This document shows, one piece after another, positions 25,910-35,235 of a DNA stretch of 64,000 nucleotides. The position numbers were made by a program, and so were the translations under genes. This DNA comes from Sulfitobacter sp. Lineage in GTDB: Bacteria; Pseudomonadota; Alphaproteobacteria; Rhodobacterales; Rhodobacteraceae. Each line of letters begins with the position of its first letter. Positions within the stretch are counted from its first letter, which is position 1. The stretch is taken from the NCBI GenBank assembly GCA_017854855.1, contig JAFMGZ010000008.1, forward strand, positions 1 to 64,000, given 5' to 3'. The notes under the pieces were generated by a model. It was not told the DNA's origin, searched no databases, and was given only the letters and a program-made list of their open reading frames with translations.

Positions 25910-28066
25910 ATGCGCGCAGTTTTCCTTTCATTGGTTTTGGCTTTGGTCCTGCTGCCCCTGCGCCTGTCCGCGCAAGAGGCCGCAGCACCGCAGCCTGCCA
26001 TCCTGATCGCGGATGAAGTATTCATCACCGCAGACCGCCTGCTGGTGGCACAGGGCAATGTCGAAGCCTTTCAGAACGGCACAAGGATCAAGGCCCGCGC
26101 GATCCGCTATGATCAAAACACCGGCGGGCTGACGATTGAGGGGCCGATCACCCTGACCGAAGGGGCCGATACGATCATCCTGGCCGATGCGGCCGAGCTG
26201 TCATCAGACCTGCGCAATGGCCTTCTGACCGGTGCCCGCATCATTCTGGCGCAGCAATTGCAAATGGCCGCCGCACAGGTGGACCGGGTCAACGGACGGT
26301 ATGACCAACTGTCCAAGGTCTCTGTGACCTCTTGCCAGATCTGCACCGATGGCAGCCCCCCCCTGTGGCAGATCCGCGCCAGACGGATCGTCCATGACAA
26401 GCTAGAGCAGCAGCTCTATTTTGATCAGGCGCAGTTTCGCATCTTGAACATTCCGGTGTTTTACCTGCCGCGCCTGCGTCTGCCGGGACCGGGTCTGCAG
26501 CGGGCGACAGGTTTCCTGGTCCCCTCCATCCGCTCGACCTCGCAACTGGGTACCGGGCTCAAGATCCCCTATTTCATCAAGCTGGGTGATCACAGGGACC
26601 TGACCGTCACCCCCTATCTGTCAAGCGTGACCCGCACCCTTGAGCTGCGATACCGCCAGGCCTTTCGCCGGGGCAGGATCAGCTTTGACGGGGCCATCAC
26701 CCGCGATGACCAACGGCCCGGACAGCTGCGGGGGTATTTCTTTGGCCGTGGGGATTTCAATCTTGAACGCGGCTACACGCTGAGCTTTGACATCGAATCC
26801 ACGACCGACCGCGCCTATCTGAACGAATACGGCTATCTTCTGGAGGACCGGCTGGAAAGTAATGTCACGATCACAAGGGCGCGCCGGGATGAATTTGTCC
26901 GTGGCACCTTGTATAATTTCGAAAGCCTGCGGGCCGATGACATCAACGACAATCTGGCGACAGTGGTGCTGGATATCGAATATGAACGGCGCTTTTTCCC
27001 CAAACGCTTTGGCGGCGAACTGCGTTTCGCCATTGAGGCACATAGCCACCGGCGCAACTCTGACCTGTCCACCGACGGCCCCGATCCCGATCTTGAGGTA
27101 GACGGGCGTGATGTCACACGTCTGCATGGCCGCGTCGATTGGATGCGGCGTTTCACCTGGAGCAACGGATTGGTTGCGGATGTTCAGGCCGGTGTGGGCG
27201 CGCATCTGTTTGACATCACCCAGGATGCGACCTTTGAACAGAACCATTCGGAAATTGTTCCCCGCGCGGCACTGTCCCTGCGCTATCCGATGCTGCGGCG
27301 CGGTGCGGGCGGTGTCACCCAACTGCTGGAGCCGCTGGCCCAGATCGGCTGGGTGGGCGGTGCGCGTCTGCGCGTGCCCAATGATGAAAGCACCCGTATC
27401 GAATTGGACGAAGGCAATCTGTTGTCCCTGTCGCGCTTTCCCCGCCCCGACCGCCGCGAGCGGGGCACTGTTGCGGCCGTGGGGCTGAACTGGTCACGCC
27501 AGAACCCCAAGGGCTGGGATACCCACATCAGCCTGGGCCAGGTCTATCGCAGCAGCGCCGATCCTGACTTTTCCGCCTCCTCAGGCCTGCGCGGCACGTC
27601 TTCGGATTTTCTGATCGCCGCACAGGTCAAAACCCAAAACGGCATTTCGTTGACAGGGCGCAGCTTGCTGGACAATGATTTCAGCCTGACCAAGGCAGAG
27701 CTGCGCGGCGGCTGGGCCTTTGGCAAGGGCAGCCTTGGCGGCAGCTATGTCTGGCTGAACGCGGACCCCGTCGAAGACCGCGCCGCCGCCGTCTCAGAGA
27801 TCTTGCTGGCCGGAAGTTACGACATCAACCGGCATTGGCGACTAAGCGGGAACTGGCGGTTCAATGTCGCCGATGACCGCGCGGCCACGGCGGGCTTCGG
27901 TCTGAGCTACAATAATGAATGCGTCGCAGTCGATCTGACGGTTGCGCGCAGCTATTCTTCGTCCACGAGTGTTGAGCCTACGACCAATTTCGGGTTTAAC
28001 ATAGGAATGAGGGGCTTTGCTGCCTCATCGGGCAATCAACAATACATTCGCTCATGTCAAAGGTGA
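25910..28066 (+). CDS. lptD: LPS assembly outer-membrane protein LptD
   Basis: A 718-residue protein that inserts lipopolysaccharide into the outer leaflet. The signal peptide (residues 1-22, ending RLSAQ) is followed by an N-terminal OstA/LptA-like beta-taco domain (ILIADEVFITADRLLVAQGNVEAF, then NTGGLTIEGPITL; ~30-150). The large beta-barrel fills the rest and ends with alternating strands such as CVAVDLTVARSYSS and NFGFNIGMRGF. Cys residues near 143-146 (CQIC) and the C-terminal Cys could form the disulfides seen in LptD. It sits between lptG and the surA-like chaperone gene. Confidence 0.94.
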   Translation: MRAVFLSLVLALVLLPLRLSAQEAAAPQPAILIADEVFITADRLLVAQGNVEAFQNGTRIKARAIRYDQNTGGLTIEGPITLTEGADTIILADAAELSSDLRNGLLTGARIILAQQLQMAAAQVDRVNGRYDQLSKVSVTSCQICTDGSPPLWQIRARRIVHDKLEQQLYFDQAQFRILNIPVFYLPRLRLPGPGLQRATGFLVPSIRSTSQLGTGLKIPYFIKLGDHRDLTVTPYLSSVTRTLELRYRQAFRRGRISFDGAITRDDQRPGQLRGYFFGRGDFNLERGYTLSFDIESTTDRAYLNEYGYLLEDRLESNVTITRARRDEFVRGTLYNFESLRADDINDNLATVVLDIEYERRFFPKRFGGELRFAIEAHSHRRNSDLSTDGPDPDLEVDGRDVTRLHGRVDWMRRFTWSNGLVADVQAGVGAHLFDITQDATFEQNHSEIVPRAALSLRYPMLRRGAGGVTQLLEPLAQIGWVGGARLRVPNDESTRIELDEGNLLSLSRFPRPDRRERGTVAAVGLNWSRQNPKGWDTHISLGQVYRSSADPDFSASSGLRGTSSDFLIAAQVKTQNGISLTGRSLLDNDFSLTKAELRGGWAFGKGSLGGSYVWLNADPVEDRAAAVSEILLAGSYDINRHWRLSGNWRFNVADDRAATAGFGLSYNNECVAVDLTVARSYSSSTSVEPTTNFGFNIGMRGFAASSGNQQYIRSCQR

Positions 28067-28071
28067 TCCAG

Positions 28072-29295
28072 ATGAAACTATCCGCATTGATCCGGGGCCT
28101 CGCGGCGGCCAGCGTGATCGCTCTGACGGGGCAAGCCGTGCAGGCACAGAACCTCTTTGCGCCAGTCGCCCGTGTGGACGATTCCGTGGTGACCGAATTC
28201 GAGGTGCAACAGCGCCAGATCTTCATGAAATTGCTCAATGCCCCCGACAGCGGCAGAGAGGCGACAATCGACAGCCTGATCGATGACCGCCTGCGCAGCA
28301 AGGCCGTGGCCCAGGCGGGTCTGGAAATCACCCCCGAAGGTTTGCAGGCCGGTCTTGAGGACTTTGCCTCCCGCGCGCAATTGACGGCGGATGAATTCAT
28401 CAAGGCGCTTGAGCAATCCGGCGTCGCACGCGAAACCTTTCGCGACTTTGTTGCCAATTCCCTTAGCTGGCGCGAACTGGTGCGCGCACGTTACGGCAGA
28501 AGCGTCACCGTCTCAGAGGCCGATATTGACCGCGCCCTGGGCAACACCCGTTCAAACGGCACCGGCATCCGCGTTCTTTTGTCAGAAATCATCATCCCCG
28601 CCCCCCCACCACAGGCGGCCCGTGTGATGGCCTTGGCAGAGCGGATCGCGCAGTCCAAGTCAGAGGCCGAATTTTCACGCTATGCCGGGCAGTATTCTGC
28701 CACCGCATCGCGCGGACGGGGCGGCAGAATGCCCTGGACCCCGCTTGAAAACCTGCCGCCTGCCCTGCATCCGATCATTCTGGCCCTTGGCACAGGTGAC
28801 GTGACAGCCCCGCTGCCCATCACGAATGCCGTGGCCCTGTTCCAGCTGCGCGGCATCGAGGAAACCGGTGCCCCGAGCCAAAGCTTCTCGCAGATCGAAT
28901 ATGCCGCCTATTACATCCCCGGTGGCCGCAGCGAGGCAGCCCTGCAAGAGGCCGCCAAGATCAGGTCAAAGGTAGATGTTTGCGATGACCTTTACGGCAT
29001 TGCCAAGGGCCAGCCCGAAGAAGTGCTGGAGCGCGGCGGCAAGGCCCCCGGCGACATCCCCCAGGACATCGCCATCGAATTGGCCAAGCTTGATCCGGGC
29101 GAAAGTTCCACCGCTTTGACGCGGGCAGACGGGCAAACCTTGGTCTTTTTGATGCTGTGCAGCCGCACTGCCGAGGCCAATGCCGAAGCCACCCGCGAGG
29201 ATGTGATCAGCGCCCTGCGCCAGCGCAAGCTGCAAGGATATGCCGACCTGCTGATGGAGCAGCTGCGCGCTGACGCCCGCATCCAGAAACCATGA
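28072..29295 (+). CDS. surA: SurA-like periplasmic peptidyl-prolyl isomerase/chaperone
   Basis: A 407-residue exported protein (signal ~1-26, ending QAVQAQN) with a SurA N-terminal helical chaperone domain (VARVDDSVVTEFEVQQRQIFM to ~160) and one parvulin-like region (~170-270, IRVLLSEIII, then FSRYAGQYSA, GRGGRMPW, and ITNAVALFQL). The second half is poorly conserved, as in other Rhodobacteraceae. ATG 28072 was preferred to 28054 because GGTGATCC, fully complementary to the 16S 3' end, precedes it and the signal peptide begins there. It escorts outer-membrane proteins such as LptD. Confidence 0.9.
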   Translation: MKLSALIRGLAAASVIALTGQAVQAQNLFAPVARVDDSVVTEFEVQQRQIFMKLLNAPDSGREATIDSLIDDRLRSKAVAQAGLEITPEGLQAGLEDFASRAQLTADEFIKALEQSGVARETFRDFVANSLSWRELVRARYGRSVTVSEADIDRALGNTRSNGTGIRVLLSEIIIPAPPPQAARVMALAERIAQSKSEAEFSRYAGQYSATASRGRGGRMPWTPLENLPPALHPIILALGTGDVTAPLPITNAVALFQLRGIEETGAPSQSFSQIEYAAYYIPGGRSEAALQEAAKIRSKVDVCDDLYGIAKGQPEEVLERGGKAPGDIPQDIAIELAKLDPGESSTALTRADGQTLVFLMLCSRTAEANAEATREDVISALRQRKLQGYADLLMEQLRADARIQKP

Positions 29296-30269
29296 GCGCT
29301 GCATCTTTGCCGGTTGTCCTGTCCTGCGGCGAGCCCGCAGGCATAGGCCCCGAAGTGGCCGCCCGCGCCTGGGCGGCATTGGCCGGTGAAGTGCCCCTTG
29401 TCTGGCTGGGCGATCCGCGTCACCTGCCCACGACCGTTGCCCATGCGGTGATCGAACGACCACAGCAGGCAGCGGATCTCAGTCCCGATGTTCTGCCCGT
29501 GCTGGCCCGTGACTTTGGCCCGCCAGCGGTGGCAGGCCAGCCAAACCCGACCCATGCCCAACATGTGATTGACATGATTGCCCTGGGCGTCTCGCTGGTG
29601 CGTGACGGTGCCGCATCGGCCCTATGTACCGCCCCAATCAACAAACAGGCCCTGATCGAGGGCGCTGATTTCGCCTATCCCGGCCATACCGAATACCTTG
29701 CGGCACTGGCGGGGGTCGATGATGTGGTGATGATGCTGGCCTCCGACCAGCTCAGGGTGGTGCCCGCCACCATCCATATCGCCTTGGACCAGGTCCCCGT
29801 GCAGCTGACCCCCGCCAGCCTGCGCCGTGTGATTGAAATCACCCACAGCGGCCTGCAAGAGCGTTTTGGCATCCCCTCGCCCCGGTTGGCGATTGCAGGG
29901 TTGAACCCCCACGCCGGCGAAGGCGGTGCCATGGGCCAGCAGGAAATCGCCTGGATCGCACCGCTTGTGGCGCAGATGCAGAAGGAAGGTTTCGACCTGA
30001 TCGGCCCCTTGCCCGCCGACACGATGTTTCACGCAGCCGCCCGCGCCCGCTATGACGCGGCCATCGCGATGTACCATGATCAGGCGCTCATCCCGATCAA
30101 GACGCTGGATTTCGACAAGGGCGTCAATGTCACCCTCGGCCTGCCCTTTATCCGCACATCGCCCGATCACGGCACCGCCTTTGACATCGCAGGCCAAGGC
30201 ATTGCCAATCCCACCAGCATGATAGAGGCGATCCGCATGGCACACCGCATGGCACAGGCCACCCAATGA
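29292..30269 (+). CDS. pdxA: 4-hydroxythreonine-4-phosphate dehydrogenase
   Basis: A 325-residue enzyme of pyridoxal-phosphate synthesis that oxidises 4-phosphohydroxy-threonine. The three metal-binding His residues are H162 (ATIHIAL), H207 ([10 protein letters not shown]) and H262 ([11 protein letters not shown]). GEPAGIGPE near the N-terminus and TAPINKQAL at ~113-121 are also typical. It overlaps surA by 4 nt and rsmA by 4 nt; the surA-pdxA-rsmA order is conserved widely in proteobacteria. Confidence 0.97.
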   Translation: MSAASLPVVLSCGEPAGIGPEVAARAWAALAGEVPLVWLGDPRHLPTTVAHAVIERPQQAADLSPDVLPVLARDFGPPAVAGQPNPTHAQHVIDMIALGVSLVRDGAASALCTAPINKQALIEGADFAYPGHTEYLAALAGVDDVVMMLASDQLRVVPATIHIALDQVPVQLTPASLRRVIEITHSGLQERFGIPSPRLAIAGLNPHAGEGGAMGQQEIAWIAPLVAQMQKEGFDLIGPLPADTMFHAAARARYDAAIAMYHDQALIPIKTLDFDKGVNVTLGLPFIRTSPDHGTAFDIAGQGIANPTSMIEAIRMAHRMAQATQ

Positions 30270-31108
30270 CCGGGATCGACACGCTGCCCCCCCTGCGCGA
30301 AGTGATCGCGACCCATGGTCTGTCCGCGCGCAAATCGCTGGGGCAGAATTTCCTGCTGGACCTGAACCTCACCGCCAAGATCGCCCGACAAGCGGGCGAT
30401 CTGACCGGCTGTGACGTGCTTGAGATTGGCCCCGGCCCCGGTGGCCTGACCCGTGGGCTGCTGTCCGAGGGCGCGCGCCATGTGCTGTGCATCGAGAAAG
30501 ACAGCCGCTGCCTGCCCGCCCTGCAAGAAATCGCGCAGACCTATCCCGGCAAGCTGACCGTGATGGAGGGCGACGCGCTTGAAATTGACCCGCTGGCGCA
30601 TCTGACACCGCCCATACGGGTCGCGGCCAATCTGCCCTATAACGTAGGCACCGAACTGCTGGTGCGCTGGCTGACGCCGCCGCAATGGCCCCCTTTCTGG
30701 CAGAGCCTGACATTGATGTTCCAGCGTGAAGTCGCCGAACGCATCGTGGCCCAACCCGGCACCAAGGCCTACGGGCGGCTGGCGATCCTAGCGCAATGGC
30801 GATCAGAGGCGCGGATTGCCATGCAATTGCCCCCCGGTGCCTTCACACCGCCGCCCAAGGTATCGTCCAGCGTCGTGCATCTGACAGCATTGCCAGAACC
30901 CCGCTTTCCCGCCGATCCAGCGGTCTTGTCGCGGGTCGTGGCCGCAGGGTTCAACCAGCGGCGCAAGATGCTGCGGGCCTCGCTCAAGGGGATTGCACCC
31001 GATATCGAAGACCGCCTGCTGGCCGCAGGCATCAAGCCCACGGACCGCGCCGAACAAATCCCGCTTGAAGGGTTCTGTGCCCTTGCCCGCGAGGTGGCGC
31101 GGAAATGA
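30266..31108 (+). CDS. rsmA: 16S rRNA (A1518/A1519-N6,N6) dimethyltransferase
   Basis: A 280-residue SAM-dependent enzyme that dimethylates two adjacent adenines near the 16S 3' end, a late step in 30S maturation. The SAM loop [12 protein letters not shown] is at 51-62 and the target-base motif NLPYNV at 122-127. The start KSLGQNFL is the family N-terminal signature. It overlaps pdxA and the following lipoprotein gene by 4 nt each. Confidence 0.97.
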   Translation: MTGIDTLPPLREVIATHGLSARKSLGQNFLLDLNLTAKIARQAGDLTGCDVLEIGPGPGGLTRGLLSEGARHVLCIEKDSRCLPALQEIAQTYPGKLTVMEGDALEIDPLAHLTPPIRVAANLPYNVGTELLVRWLTPPQWPPFWQSLTLMFQREVAERIVAQPGTKAYGRLAILAQWRSEARIAMQLPPGAFTPPPKVSSSVVHLTALPEPRFPADPAVLSRVVAAGFNQRRKMLRASLKGIAPDIEDRLLAAGIKPTDRAEQIPLEGFCALAREVARK

Positions 31109-31689
31109 GGCTGCTCTGCGCTTTGGCGCTGAGCATGCTGCTGGCGGCCTGTGCTGCCAAGGGACCACAGCGCGCCACAGAGCCGCAGATCGCAGCCCTT
31201 GCCGCCAGCCTGCGCAGCCTGTCGGCAACAGTGGACCCCGCCGAGGCCGCGCGCGCCGCACGCCTGTCTTATGAGACCACCCATAGGCTGGCGCTGGCCT
31301 ACCAGATCACCGATCACCCCTTGATCCACAATGCAAAGGTAAACGCGGGCCGCAAGCCGCGTGGCCTGTGCTATCACTGGGCCGAGGACCTGCAAGCGCG
31401 GCTGCTGCAAGAAGACTTCGTCACCCTCGACATCACCCGCGCCATCGCAAATGCCGAAAACGCCCTGCTGATTGATCACAGCACGGCCGTGATCACCCCA
31501 AAGGGGGCCCCCATGCAGGCCGGCATCGTGATTGACCCCTGGCGCAATGGCGGGCGGCTGTTCTGGTCCCCTGTCACCGCAGATCGCCGCTATGAATGGC
31601 ACCCGCGCGCAGAGGTTATGCGCCGCACGGGGCGGATCAGATATGTCCAGCGCAGCCAAGGGTCACTGGCCCCGCCGCCGGTCGACTAA
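31105..31689 (+). CDS. Conserved hypothetical lipoprotein, end of lpt-rsmA operon
   Basis: A 194-residue protein with a lipoprotein signal: hydrophobic core and lipobox LLAAC, with Cys16 as lipidation site. The mature part contains the conserved-looking block [19 protein letters not shown] (Cys and His close together), then HSTAVIT and [15 protein letters not shown]. The Cys, His and Asp spacing is reminiscent of a papain/transglutaminase-like fold, but I cannot confirm this. It is translationally coupled to rsmA (4-nt overlap) and ends the operon at a terminator, so it is probably an envelope protein of this operon. Confidence 0.75.
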   Translation: MRLLCALALSMLLAACAAKGPQRATEPQIAALAASLRSLSATVDPAEAARAARLSYETTHRLALAYQITDHPLIHNAKVNAGRKPRGLCYHWAEDLQARLLQEDFVTLDITRAIANAENALLIDHSTAVITPKGAPMQAGIVIDPWRNGGRLFWSPVTADRRYEWHPRAEVMRRTGRIRYVQRSQGSLAPPPVD

Positions 31690-31697
31690 CCCCCAAC

Positions 31698-31725
31698 AAA
31701 AAGCCCCGCAAAAGCGGGGCTGTGA
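31698..31725. terminator. Bidirectional terminator after lipoprotein gene / DUF4167 gene
   Basis: A perfect 8-bp stem (31702-31709 with 31714-31721) with an AAAA loop, preceded by an A-run at 31698-31702. The A-run gives a U-run in the leftward transcript. It sits between convergent genes. Confidence 0.75.
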
Positions 31726-31727
31726 TG

Positions 31728-32342
31728 TTATTCTGCGGCCTCTGGGTGATCGCCTGTGCCGCCGGGCTGGGGCGTTTCACCCTCTGGCTTCGGCTTGGGC
31801 TTGGGCTTGCGCCGGGGTGCGCGCTTGGGCTTGGGTTTGCTTTCTGGTGTCTCAACCAGACCGCTGTCCTCATCTGAGCCCTCATTGGCCGCGTCACCCT
31901 CTGCCGGTTGAACGGCCCCGGGCCCCTCTGCCGCAGGCTGTTCGCCGCCACCCTGTTGGGCATCACGTTCCTGTCTTTCGGCACGTTCGCGGTCCCGTTC
32001 TGCCTGACGCTCGCGGTTCAGACGGTCCTGTTCTTCCTGACGTTCGCGGTTCTGGCGCTCTTGCTCTTCGCGGCGCTGATCCATCTCGCGCTGCGCTTCG
32101 GACAACAGGCGCAGATAATGTTCCGCGTGCTGCTGAAAGTTTTCTGCCGCCACACGGTCGTTGCTCAGCTGTGCATCACGGGCCAGTTGATTGTATTTCT
32201 CAATCACCTGCTGCGGTGTGCCGCGCACCTTGCCCTCTGGTCCAGAGCTGTCAAAGACGCGATTGACGACATTGCCGCCTTGCTGGGAATTGTTGCGGTT
32301 GCGGTTATTCTTTGACCGGGACCGTGATCTTGTTGGTTTCAT
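31728..32342 (-). CDS. DUF4167 domain protein, highly charged
   Basis: A 204-residue protein with the DUF4167 N-terminal block (about residues 20-85: NVVNRVFDSSGPEGKVRG, VIEKYNQLARDA, NDRVAAENFQQHAEHYLRLL). Then comes a low-complexity Arg/Glu/Gln coiled coil (~86-130) and a Pro/Lys-rich tail. The first ~15 residues are Arg/Asn/Ser-rich. The domain is widespread in alphaproteobacteria with no assigned function; the basic start suggests RNA or DNA contact (inference). Upstream on the same strand are prmC and prfA. Confidence 0.88.
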   Translation of the reverse strand: MKPTRSRSRSKNNRNRNNSQQGGNVVNRVFDSSGPEGKVRGTPQQVIEKYNQLARDAQLSNDRVAAENFQQHAEHYLRLLSEAQREMDQRREEQERQNRERQEEQDRLNRERQAERDRERAERQERDAQQGGGEQPAAEGPGAVQPAEGDAANEGSDEDSGLVETPESKPKPKRAPRRKPKPKPKPEGETPQPGGTGDHPEAAE

Positions 32343-32552
32343 GAAAAGGTATCAGCCTTCAGTGCTGGTGAGCTTTATTGAACCGATGCGCGCAAAAAAC
32401 GCAGGTATCATCAGTCGCTTGATTGTTGGGCATAACGCCGCGCGGGACCGCCTGAGCATCCACCGCTGCAACACCCCTGAATATGCACGGCTGGCCCCTC
32501 TGGGCAAGGGCAAATGTGCAGATGACCCGCAAAAAGAGCCCGAATTGCGGAT

Positions 32553-33389
32553 TTAGGCGGGTTGGCCTGCGCAAACAACTCTTGGGCGACCATCCAGATC
32601 CTCGGCAAGGTCCACCTGCGCCCAGCCAGAGCGGTGGAATATGTCACAAACCGCCTGACCCTGCTGCCAGCCGATTTCAACCATGACGCGGCCATTTTCA
32701 GTTAAGAACCCTTGGGCCTGCGCTGCGATGATCCGGTAGGCAGACAGGCCATCCAGCCCGTCGGTCAGCGCCATCTGCGGCTCATGATCACGCAACTCTG
32801 GCGCGATCCCGGCCATTTCGCTGGCGGCCAGATAGGGCGGGTTCGCCACGATCAGATCATACCGTCCACCGACCTTGTCAAACCAATTGGATTGATAGAT
32901 CTCGGCACGTCCCTGCACCCCCAACAACACCGCATTGGCACTGGCCTGAAGGCAGGCGTCCTCTGACAGATCAACGCCCACACCCCGTGCACCGGGCTGT
33001 TCGGCCAACAGCGTCACAAGGATGCAGCCCGATCCGGTGCCCAGGTCCAGCACTGTCTCAAATGGTTGGCTAAGCGCCAGTTCAATCAGGGTTTCCGTCT
33101 CTGGCCGAGGGTCCAGCACATGACGGCTGATCCGAAAGTCGCGGCCATAAAACGCCCTGCTGCCAACCAGTTGCGAAACCGGCACCCTGATGGCCCTGAG
33201 GGCGATCAGCGTCTCGAACCGCTCTGCAATCTCGGGGGCGATTTCCTCGGGCGCGATCAGGGTCACGCGCGACGCATCCACCGACGCCGCATGTGCCAAC
33301 AGCAGCCGCGCATCGCGCGCAGGGTCAGGCACGCCCGCCGCCCTCAGGCGTGATGCAGCGGCCGCCATCGCCTCGCCTGCGGTGCTCAT
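32553..33389 (-). CDS. prmC: Release factor glutamine N5-methyltransferase
   Basis: A 278-residue SAM methyltransferase that modifies the Gln of the GGQ motif in release factors. The SAM motif [11 protein letters not shown] is at 113-123 and the amide-binding NPPY at 183-186; the helical N-terminal domain recognises the release factor. It overlaps prfA (encoding its substrate RF1) by 4 nt, the usual arrangement. Confidence 0.95.
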   Translation of the reverse strand: MSTAGEAMAAAASRLRAAGVPDPARDARLLLAHAASVDASRVTLIAPEEIAPEIAERFETLIALRAIRVPVSQLVGSRAFYGRDFRISRHVLDPRPETETLIELALSQPFETVLDLGTGSGCILVTLLAEQPGARGVGVDLSEDACLQASANAVLLGVQGRAEIYQSNWFDKVGGRYDLIVANPPYLAASEMAGIAPELRDHEPQMALTDGLDGLSAYRIIAAQAQGFLTENGRVMVEIGWQQGQAVCDIFHRSGWAQVDLAEDLDGRPRVVCAGQPA

Positions 33390-34441
33390 AGGTTCATCTG
33401 TGCCATCTGGCGGGCCTGTGCATCTGCGGTCAGGGCATCAACGATCTCATCCAGATCGCCCTGCATCACCGCATCCAGCCGGTACAAAGTCAGGTTGATC
33501 CGGTGGTCTGTCAGCCGCCCTTGGGGGAAATTATAGGTTCTGATCCGCTCGGAGCGGTCGCCCGATCCGACCTGCGCCGCCCGGTCGGCAGAGCGTTCAC
33601 TGTCCATCCGCGAACGTTCCATATCGTACAGCCGCGCCTTGAGGACCTGCATTGCCTTGTCCCGGTTGCGGTGCTGGGATTTCTCTGAGCTGGTGACGAC
33701 GATGCCCGTGGGGATATGGGTGATCCGCACGGCAGAATCGGTCGTGTTCACATGCTGGCCCCCGGCCCCAGAGGACCGCATTGTATCAATCCGCAGATCA
33801 TTGGCGTTGATCTCGATATCCACATCCTCGGCCTCTGGCAGGACCGCAACAGTGGCCGCAGAGGTATGGATACGCCCGCCGCTTTCGGTACTGGGCACGC
33901 GCTGCACCCGGTGCACGCCGCTCTCATATTTGAGCCGGGCAAAGACATTCTTGCCGGTGATATGGGCCACCACTTCCTTGACGCCGCCCAATTCGGTCAT
34001 CTGCTCTTCGATCAGCTCAAAACCCCAGCCCCGCGCCTCGGCATAGCGTTGGTACATGCGCAGCAGGTCGGCCGCAAAAAGCGCGGCCTCATCGCCGCCG
34101 GTCCCGGGCCGAATCTCTAGCATTGCGGGCTTGGCGTCGGCTGCATCCTTGGGCAAAAGTGCCACCTGCAGCGCGGCTTCGGCCTTGGGCAGCGCGGCCT
34201 TCAGCTCTGGCAATTCCTCACGGGCCAATTCTGCCATCTCGGGATCGGCCAGCATCGCCTGCGCCTCATCCACATTGCGCAGCAACGCACGGTAGGCATT
34301 GATCTGATCGACCACGGGTTTCAGATCGGAATATTCCTTGGCCAGTGCCGCGAAATCCGCGCCATCCGACCCGGCAGCCATCGACGCTTCCAGAAACTGA
34401 AAACGCTGCGCGATCTGTTCAAGGCGGTCCATGGGTATCAT
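33386..34441 (-). CDS. prfA: Peptide chain release factor 1
   Basis: A 351-residue factor that terminates translation at UAA and UAG. The GGQ hydrolysis motif is at 227-229 ([15 protein letters not shown]) and the codon-recognition PxT tripeptide is PST at 183-185 in [11 protein letters not shown], distinguishing it from RF2 (SPF). A second in-frame ATG nine nt downstream of 34441 is an equally good start. Coupled to prmC. Confidence 0.95.
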   Translation of the reverse strand: MIPMDRLEQIAQRFQFLEASMAAGSDGADFAALAKEYSDLKPVVDQINAYRALLRNVDEAQAMLADPEMAELAREELPELKAALPKAEAALQVALLPKDAADAKPAMLEIRPGTGGDEAALFAADLLRMYQRYAEARGWGFELIEEQMTELGGVKEVVAHITGKNVFARLKYESGVHRVQRVPSTESGGRIHTSAATVAVLPEAEDVDIEINANDLRIDTMRSSGAGGQHVNTTDSAVRITHIPTGIVVTSSEKSQHRNRDKAMQVLKARLYDMERSRMDSERSADRAAQVGSGDRSERIRTYNFPQGRLTDHRINLTLYRLDAVMQGDLDEIVDALTADAQARQMAQMNL

Positions 34442-34504
34442 CGTGGTCTCATGTCGCCGATGGAAAGGCTTTGGTCAAGCGGCCTTTCATGCTATCAAGG
34501 AACT

Positions 34505-34792
34505 ATGAAAACTCTTGCGTTCATTGCCGCCCTGATGGCCCTGCCCGCTGCTGCCGATGTCACCTATCCCAGCGGCAAGACGGTTGATTGCTATTGCACC
34601 GACCGCAATCACAACCGGATTGAGCTGGGAGAGACCATTTGCCTTCAGGTCAATGGCCGCATGTTCATGGCGCAATGTCAGATGTCGCTGAACGTGCCGA
34701 TGTGGCGCGAGGTCCAAGAAGGCTGTGTCACTTCCTCACTCGATGGTACCGACCCAGGATTTAACCCGCTTGGCGTTTACCCCAAGATCTGA
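34505..34792 (+). CDS. Small secreted Cys-containing protein
   Basis: A 95-residue product with a signal peptide at 1-17 (MKTLAFIAALMALPAAA). The mature part has five Cys residues (CYC, ICLQV, QCQMS, GCVTS), suggesting disulfides in the periplasm. AAGGA lies just before ATG 34505; an upstream in-frame ATG at 34451 would bury the signal peptide. I recognise no named family. Its 3' end overlaps the convergent DUF1499 gene by 57 nt. Confidence 0.72.
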   Translation: MKTLAFIAALMALPAAADVTYPSGKTVDCYCTDRNHNRIELGETICLQVNGRMFMAQCQMSLNVPMWREVQEGCVTSSLDGTDPGFNPLGVYPKI

Positions 34793-35161
34793 TTTGCCAA
34801 AGCGCAGGCGGGCGTAGACCTCAACAAAGGGCTGACCCTCAGGCGTCTGCCGCAGGCTGATGGTCGTGTAGTCGGGGAAACCGATCACCTTTGACCGGGT
34901 CACATAAGTCATCTGCCCCGCCTCCACCGATCCTGTCAAAAGAACCGTGCGCGGTGTCGCCTCTGCTGCGGCCTTCAGTTTCTCCAGCACGGCTGTGGCG
35001 TCGCTGTCCATGACCTTGCGCCAGACATAGCCACCATCAAGCTGGCGTGTCTCTGTTCCCGGCACAGATGATGCACGGTTCCACACCGACGGATCAGACG
35101 GGGCCAGCCGCACATAGGCCAAAGCCAAAACCACCACCGTCAAAACAGGCCAGATCACCAT
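34736..35161 (-). CDS. DUF1499 domain protein, membrane-anchored
   Basis: A 141-residue protein with one N-terminal helix (VIWPVLTVVVLALAYVRL). The DUF1499-like domain follows: TYVTRSKVIGFPDYTTISL, then VEVYARLRFGKSDLGVNAKRVKSW, the latter being the characteristic S-R/K-x-G-x-S-D-L-G-x-N end. The start chosen is ATG 35161, because AAGGA lies 9 nt upstream; an ATG nine nt earlier is too close to that site and the longest frame starts at 35266. Function unknown. It follows the agmatinase genes on the same strand. Confidence 0.82.
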   Translation of the reverse strand: MVIWPVLTVVVLALAYVRLAPSDPSVWNRASSVPGTETRQLDGGYVWRKVMDSDATAVLEKLKAAAEATPRTVLLTGSVEAGQMTYVTRSKVIGFPDYTTISLRQTPEGQPFVEVYARLRFGKSDLGVNAKRVKSWVGTIE

Positions 35162-35235
35162 TTTCCACATTCCTTTTCGTCCTTGATCACCACCGGCCAG
35201 ATCAACCTGTGCCGAATGGGCTTCTGCCCTGTCGC

